This document shows, piece after piece, positions 58,962 to 64,000 of a DNA stretch of 64,000 bases (positions are counted from its first letter, which is position 1; each line of letters starts with the position of its first letter). The DNA lies in contig NC_044509.1 of assembly GCF_902362185.1 (NCBI RefSeq), forward strand, positions 8,924,866-8,988,865, given 5' to 3'. Position numbers and translations under genes: made by a program. This DNA comes from Chanos chanos. Taxonomy: Eukaryota; Chordata; Actinopteri; Gonorynchiformes; Chanidae. Under the pieces are notes generated by a model. It did not search any database. It worked only from the letters and a program-made list of their open reading frames with translations, and was not told the DNA's origin.

Positions 58962-59423
58962 ACTCAAACTAACCGTAATTAGAAAATAAATTGTGTAGTC
59001 GAACTTAGAGTTTATTTCAGATGTTCTTCAAAACTGCTTGCTGGGATAAGGGACAATTTTCTTTTTGGTGCCTTAAATGTGTCCTGCAGTGCAATACTTC
59101 GTTAATCACTTTTCATGTAATGGAACGTGTCTGTGAAGGAGTGTGTCACATCAAAATGCCATTCTGATCATTCAAGCGACTTTCTTAAAATGGTTTTGGT
59201 GTAACCTTTATTACTTATAGTCATTTTCTTACATTCTCAGAACAAAAACATCTTCTGGCATAGGATGCAAATTTCTCTTTTTAAAGTTCAGAGAACAGTT
59301 TAGCCTTCAAATCTTTGTTCAGAAAGAATAAAACTGCTGCTTTTGTTTGGTAACATTCATGCTTGTCTTATGAAGCTTAACAATATTTTTGCCTTGGAAA
59401 AATAGAGAAAATCCCTCTGTCCT
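58962..59423. other. Downstream flank of unit C2
   Basis: No gene. 59010-59420 matches 29480-29755 loosely, then is interrupted at CCCTCTGTCC by the repeat that follows. Confidence 0.55.
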
Positions 59424-60230
59424 TGTAACGGCTGTGTAATAAGCCGCATATACAGGCCGCCCTATTGATACAGTTTTCACCCCATTTATCATTTATGTAC
59501 ATATATACATACAATTATATTGTCACCCTCTTGTCTGTTTTTTGGTGTACATGTGTTGGTGCTCCATGTCTTAGTCTACCTGTTGATGTCCGTTGTGGGG
59601 AAAACATTTCTTTGCATTATGATTGTTATTTTTTGAAGGAAGGTGTGCCTAATGATGTATTGTCATGATGAAGTACTAATTTTGCAGGGATCTCTGTTTG
59701 CTAAATTACTATATGCTGCAAAAATTATCTAAATGTATGAACCATGTGTCTGGGGAACAAACACCAAGTATCCTGTGCTCCATGAGAAAGTTATCTCGCA
59801 AACCCGTATGCATGTCCTTGGACTTGCTTGTCTTACTCTATGAAAGGCTCTGCATTACTTAACCTCAGTGAGAACTGCACTTCATCTCCAGGGTGTGCTT
59901 CTCCCATGCACATGACATGAAGACTGATTCATGATATCAACGTTGGTTGATTCTTCTGAGACTTAGCAATTCTCTTCCAGATAGAAGAATTTCCCTCACA
60001 CCATGTGTGTTGGAGCACTGGAGCACTTCTTGAATGTGTAGGTAGCCTGCATTGTGTTAATGGACACACAGAGTCCTGCACTGGACTCGAACTTGGGCAT
60101 GAGAGTCAGGTGTGCTAGCAAGGACGCTAAAACCGATGGGTACTAACCTCCATTGCTAGCATGCCTCTCTAGGTTTTAGGGAGTGAGGTTTATTCACCAC
60201 ACAGCACTGTACCTGCTGGCGACCGTTACA
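59424..60230. mobile_element. LTR-like repeat with TGTAACGG/CCGTTACA ends
   Basis: 807 bases between inverted 8-base ends. Read on the minus strand, it is preceded by a purine-rich GGTTTAGGGGGTGAA (60231-60247), which looks like a polypurine tract, so it may be the 3' LTR of a decayed minus-strand element. A matching target duplication was not found. It contains a tRNA-like segment near 60065-60130. Confidence 0.4.
60065..60135 (-). repeat. tRNA-like repeat segment
   Basis: On the minus strand it reads GCTAGCACACCTGACTC (A-box-like) and then AGTTCGAGTCC (B box). A related segment is at 62315-62395(-). The acceptor stem does not pair well, so it is a repeat or SINE head and not a tRNA gene. 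Confidence 0.45.
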
Positions 60231-60838
60231 TTCACCCCCTAAACCTCACTCCCATCATGGGTTCATGGCACCAATTAGCTCTTTTCCGCTAGGACGGTGC
60301 TGGAGCCTGTGCCGATGCTGGTGTGGAGCCAGTGCTGCCTTGGTGCTTTTTGAGAACTGGTGTCGTATGAAATATGGAACGGGATTAAAACTGAAATGGG
60401 TGCGTCCAGAAATGCATCAAATTCTGTCTGCAGTTATTAGTGTTAACCTTCACATTTGGAGGTACCAAACTGTGAAATGGCTGTTAAAGATACAACATAC
60501 TTTAAATAAGTAAAGCGTGAAAGAGTGAAATTCCACTTTTGTGGTGTATCTAATCCCTTTACAGTACGTTTGGCTAACCGGGCCACTAATAGAGATAAGC
60601 GATACTTTGCCCATATACCTTGGCTCAATAAATTGATTGTAGATGACACGATGATATGGGATGTACATTAAGCATCACACAATACATTAAGCATCACACA
60701 GTGGTTAAACCTTCTCAAAGATTATATATCCATAGAACAAATTTCATCTCAGCATCAAATCTCACACTTTGAAAACATTTGGGGTTCTTTTATGAGTTCA
60801 CTGGACTTCCCTATTAACTAACTCCACCAACACCAACA

Positions 60839-60842
<4 letters not shown>

Positions 60843-60870
<28 letters not shown>

Positions 60871-60871
60871 T
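60843..60871. repeat. (CA)n microsatellite
   Basis: About 14 CA units. Confidence 0.95.
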
Positions 60872-61015
60872 TACAATCCCCCTACGAAATCTTACTTCCT
60901 CCCTTTCATCATCTTGCACTCGGATCTCGTACCTCCCACATCCACACATATACTTCCCCACTACTTCCATACAACCCATTGTATGCAATACTTGGTCTTG
61001 TCTTGTCTTATGTCA

Positions 61016-61046
<31 letters not shown>

Positions 61047-61245
61047 CACCTGCTTGGTTTTGTCATGTCCCATTATGGCCAGTGATGTCAGTTTGTCTGT
61101 CTGTCTGCCAACTTAGTCTTGTCATGTCTTGTCATGCTTGTGTTTTTATGCGCCTGTCTGTCCTTTAGCTTGTTGTTGTTATGTCTCATCATTCCTCTAT
61201 CTGTAGGTCTGTCCTGTCTGTCCGTCTGTCTGTCTATCTAGGAAT
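61016..61245. repeat. (GTCT)n-rich stretch
   Basis: Several short GTCT runs (about 61016-61042, 61095-61110, 61205-61240) in an otherwise irregular T/G/C-rich stretch. Confidence 0.8.
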
Positions 61246-62314
61246 TATGAGGGAGGGAGGGAGAAGGAAGGGTGGGTTGTGGAGCGACTTCACTGAACGT
61301 ACTGAATTTGCACTTGTTTAAAATAAATAAATAAAGTTGTCCTCCGAAGAGGGGGGGTGGTGGAGGGCCAAAAAAAAAAAAAAAAAAAAAGATATGGGAT
61401 GTACATTACATGTCTATACGAATGAAATTATTGTCGTGAATTTGTAGCATGGTAGTATGTCTAGTAATTAGATATCATGTGTTGCTCCTATATTTTAATT
61501 AATTGATTTTCCCACTTTGATTTTGAAATGCACAGTTATATTGTGGACAGAATTTGACGCATTTCCAGTGAAAATGGCTGACCGGATGCACCAAGTGGAA
61601 AACCGCATGTATCTGTTCCAGATTTCATGCCGTTCCATATTTCATATGACACCAGCCCACATTTCCACAGGTTTGGGAGCCGAACCGTAGGGACAGTTTG
61701 GGTAACTTCCGTGGGGAATGAATCATGGTGGACAGAACACATCTGCTATGCTGGCTTTAATAAATTTACTTTTACGCTAGGTTTCCACACAGCGAAACAC
61801 CTCGTGAATTTTGCCAAACAACTTTAGGCTCTGGGGGCAAAATTCACGAAAACAGCAAGCCTGTCACTTAGCTCAAAAGTTCAAATGCTTAAATGAAGGT
61901 CTACAGTGGCCTGTTTGCACCGACCAGAGCCGTTGAGGGAGTTTTTTCGACCGCTCTGGCTCCGACTACGTTCATGTGACATACAAACAACAACACGTGT
62001 CGATATAGACACAAATGGTTGCCCATACATCTTTTAATCATATACACATTTTTCTGTTACATATAGCCTGGTCAAACTTTTTTTGTCACTCCCACCTCTC
62101 TAGAAAACGTCACATACCAAATGCATCACATACTGATCCGATTGGTTCTCGCGTGGTTCTCATTTGCATAGCCACTGACGTCAGCAGTTCCAACTTTTGG
62201 GACCAGCAATTCTGCAGTGGCACTCCTTTTTGGCACCGGCACCAGTATTTTTTCAGTGGTCCTAGATTGGGCACCAGCACCGCGTCAGTGGAAAAGGGGT
62301 AAATGTAACCTGTG

Positions 62315-62395
62315 TTGTATAGACAGACACACACAGCCCCACACTGGACTCAATCACGCAACCTCATGGGAGTCGGACGCGCTAGCAAGGAGGCT
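62315..62395 (-). repeat. tRNA-like repeat segment, second copy
   Basis: Minus strand reads TAGCGCGTCCGACTCCCATG and a degraded B box (TGATTGAGTCC), followed by CAGTGTGGGGCTGTGTGTGT. Related to 60065-60135. Confidence 0.4.
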
Positions 62396-62571
62396 AAAAC
62401 CCATGGATAATAGACACAGTCATCAGCACACATCTTGTGCATGCTTCTGTACCCACTGTCTACCACTAAATGTAGAGGTGAAGTTGTTTTACTATTGGTT
62501 TAGCCCCCTGCACCGATCTTAGAAGCAAGAGCAAACTTAACTCATCTTTCTTTATTTGAACATTTCATTTT

Positions 62572-62600
62572 TATTATTATTATTATTATTACTGTTGTTG

Positions 62601-62633
<33 letters not shown>

Positions 62634-62652
62634 GTTGTTGTTGTTGTTGTTG
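62572..62652. repeat. (ATT)n(GTT)n microsatellite
   Basis: A compound trinucleotide tract of about 80 bases. Confidence 0.95.
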
Positions 62653-62770
62653 TCTGTCATATTTGGGGTTTTCCAGTGGTTCATTTGAATTCTTCTCATT
62701 CAGTTTATATTTCCTGTAATAAAACCCTCCCATTTCTGTGCCCCTCTTTTGGCCCGTACAGTACAGTCCT

Positions 62771-63128
62771 TGTCACAACCTGCACCGCCATTTTGGACTT
62801 TTGGTTTGCCATGTCTTTGTGCTCCTGTTCTTTGTCTGTCTCCGCCCCTCACCTGTTCCTGTTTTGTCTCATTATTACCTTGTTAATTTTATCCAATCCT
62901 GTGTTGCCCTGTTCAGTTCTCCTTCTATTTAAGTCCTAGTGTTTGCCTTGTACTTTGTCTATCGTTGTTTGTGTTTTTGCACACTGTTATGCTGCACCTT
63001 TTTGTTATCAGCTTTTGTTATTTGTTTGCACTGTATTATGGTCTTCATTTTAAGTAAAGCCTTCCGTTTTATCACCGTCAACCATCGTGCCTTGCACTTG
63101 GGTCCTGCACCACACCACCAGCGTGACA
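62771..63128 (+). mobile_element. Solo LTR, family Y
   Basis: 358-base LTR with a perfect 5-base duplication GTCCT (62766-62770 and 63129-63133). Same orientation and signals as the 24.1 and 58.6 kb copies. Confidence 0.88.
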
Positions 63129-63219
63129 GTCCTTTACAAAGTGACTATACAGTATTAAAAAAAAAAAGTGCTGTTTGTCTAAACAAGTGGAAACATATCT
63201 GATCTGTACTCAAAATAAC

Positions 63220-64000
63220 CTAGGATAACAAAGTAAGATATGAAGATGATGGCTCAAATATTTTGAGTGTTAATAAGTGCTTAACTGATACCCTGAACCA
63301 AGGGTAAAACAGCGCATATATTATTGGGTTCACGCATGAGTTCATATTCATAACCCAAGCAAAAAAACTGGTTAAAGTTGATGCAGAATTCATACCACCC
63401 TCAACTAGAATGGAAATGTAATATGGTACCCAAGAGAGCATATAAATTGCAACAACTATACCTAAAGTTTTTGCTGCTTTCCTCTCAGATTTGGAAGCCA
63501 CGCCATCGTCGTTAGATTTTAAATTTACTTTAACAGACTTAATCACATTAGCCTGACGTCTTGCAACGCAAAATATTCTCATATACAAGGAGCATACAAC
63601 AAAGCATGGTGCAATTAAGGAACAAAAAAGGTCAATAAAAAGCCAAGAGAAGCTGTTCACAAGCACACACTCTCCATAGCATGTGACGTGTGTCTCTGGA
63701 TAAAATAAATGATTAAACAATATACATACAGAATACATAAGAGAACAAGACCAGCAAATGAATATACAAATCAAAGTTTTACCTTTGGTTACAAAAGACG
63801 TATAGCGTAATGGATCACTCACAGCAATATAGCGGTCAATGGATATGAAAACCATATTGCCTAGAGATACTGATATAACAGTATAGCCAATCAACGGGTA
63901 AATGGAGCAAAACACATCCCCAAAGTACCAGCAATTTTCAATTAGTCGTATGCTCTCCAAGGGCATGACAAAAAATCCTACAGTCAGATCTGATACAGCC
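63220..64000 (-). CDS. Trace amine-associated receptor, N-terminus outside window (unit C2)
   Basis: Partial receptor running off the right edge. Visible from AVSDLTVGFFVMP (end of TM2) to a stop at 63220-63222, with no lesion. Motifs: CWYFGDVFC, IDRYIAV, FIDLFCSLIAP (Asp5.42), an SWVP motif in TM6 where relatives have CWVP, and NSCVNPIIYALFYPWF. Position 3.32 is Gly. Closest in this window to 29826-30833. The basic third loop (KSERKAAKTLG) is conserved. The Cys-to-Ser change before Trp6.48 is a conservative oddity. Whether TM1 and the start are intact cannot be seen. Confidence 0.93.
   Translation of the reverse strand, partial: AVSDLTVGFFVMPLESIRLIENCWYFGDVFCSIYPLIGYTVISVSLGNMVFISIDRYIAVSDPLRYTSFVTKGKTLICIFICWSCSLMYSVCILFNHLFYPETHVTCYGECVLVNSFSWLFIDLFCSLIAPCFVVCSLYMRIFCVARRQANVIKSVKVNLKSNDDGVASKSERKAAKTLGIVVAIYMLSWVPYYISILVEGGMNSASTLTSFFAWVMNMNSCVNPIIYALFYPWFRVSVKHLLTLKIFEPSSSYLTLLS

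Larger units (their letters stand above)
60275..62303. mobile_element. Non-autonomous DNA element with long inverted arms
   Basis: The left arm 60275-60450 pairs with a right arm made of 62160-62303 and 61536-61660. Ends begin CTCTTTTCC-GCTAGGACGGTGCTGG on the left and CCCCTTTTCCACTGACGCGG on the right when inverted. Inner arms share GGTGTC-TATGAAATATGGAA and ATGCATCAAATTCTGTC-like strings. The right arm is split by about 500 unrelated bases. The centre is simple repeats, and no transposase is seen. The superfamily is not decided (hAT or Harbinger are candidates). Confidence 0.5.

Noticed and set aside
60065-60135. A genuine tRNA gene
   Set aside because: A- and B-box-like motifs are present, but the arms do not pair into a full cloverleaf and the segment is part of a repeat.
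59419-62770. One large element 59424-62765 flanked by GTCCT
   Set aside because: GTCCT at 62766 is fully explained as the target duplication of the LTR at 62771-63128; the inner end does not match the outer terminus.

Overview
The window looks like a teleost fish chromosome segment. It carries a cluster of single-exon trace amine-associated receptor (TAAR) genes in a dense background of fish transposable elements: Rex3/RTE LINEs, piggyBac, CACTA/EnSpm, a hAT fossil, BEL/Pao, Ty3/gypsy and ERV-type LTRs, and a tRNA-derived SINE. Species cannot be set from the sequence alone. No ordinary housekeeping gene and no clear tRNA or rRNA gene was seen.

Eight TAAR loci are present. Two are single open frames with no visible lesion, 29826-30833(-) and 49427-50425(-), and a third is 56842-57831(-). 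One runs off the right edge, 63220-64000(-), and is open as far as seen. One on the plus strand, 44264-45285, has two +1 frameshifts, both in T8 runs. Three are broken: 6971-7640(-) lacks TM6-7, 24593-26489(-) is split by a solo LTR, and 46888-47508(-) lacks TM1-3. Wherever the region is visible, the receptors lack Asp3.32 and carry Asp5.42. That pattern belongs to the large teleost TAAR clade with non-classical amine recognition, so these are probably olfactory amine receptors.

The receptors lie in a duplicated block of three units, A-B-C. Block 1 is A1 (7-9 kb), B1 (18.7-27 kb) and C1 (28.8-31 kb). Block 2 is A2 and A3 (46.5-50.7 kb), B2 (54.6-58.4 kb) and C2 (58.4-64 kb). The plus-strand TAAR sits between the blocks. 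Some transposons predate the duplication, such as the ERV-type LTR in A1/A2 and the 54.3 kb LTR whose remnant is at 18.7 kb. Others came later and left empty paralogous sites, such as the CACTA element at 19.9-23.2 kb, the LTR at 24.1 kb and the LTR inside the 24.6-26.5 kb receptor.

Layout: Rex3 LINE (1-2.2 kb); piggyBac fragments and a piggyBac copy (2.2-5.9 kb); A1 receptor (7 kb); a BEL/Pao fossil with nested LTRs (9.2-18.7 kb); B1 with its CACTA element and broken receptor (18.7-27 kb); gypsy integrase fossil and ERV LTR (27-28.8 kb); C1 receptor (29.8-30.8 kb); LTR remnants (31.7-32.9 kb); a young, whole-looking chromodomain gypsy element (33.6-38.7 kb); hAT fossil (39.6-41 kb); a long LTR with another LTR nested in it, ending six bases before the plus-strand TAAR start (41-44.3 kb); A2 and A3 (46.5-50.7 kb); second Rex3 (50.9-53.8 kb); B2 receptor (56.8-57.8 kb); LTRs and a long-inverted-repeat element (58.6-63.1 kb); C2 receptor at the edge.
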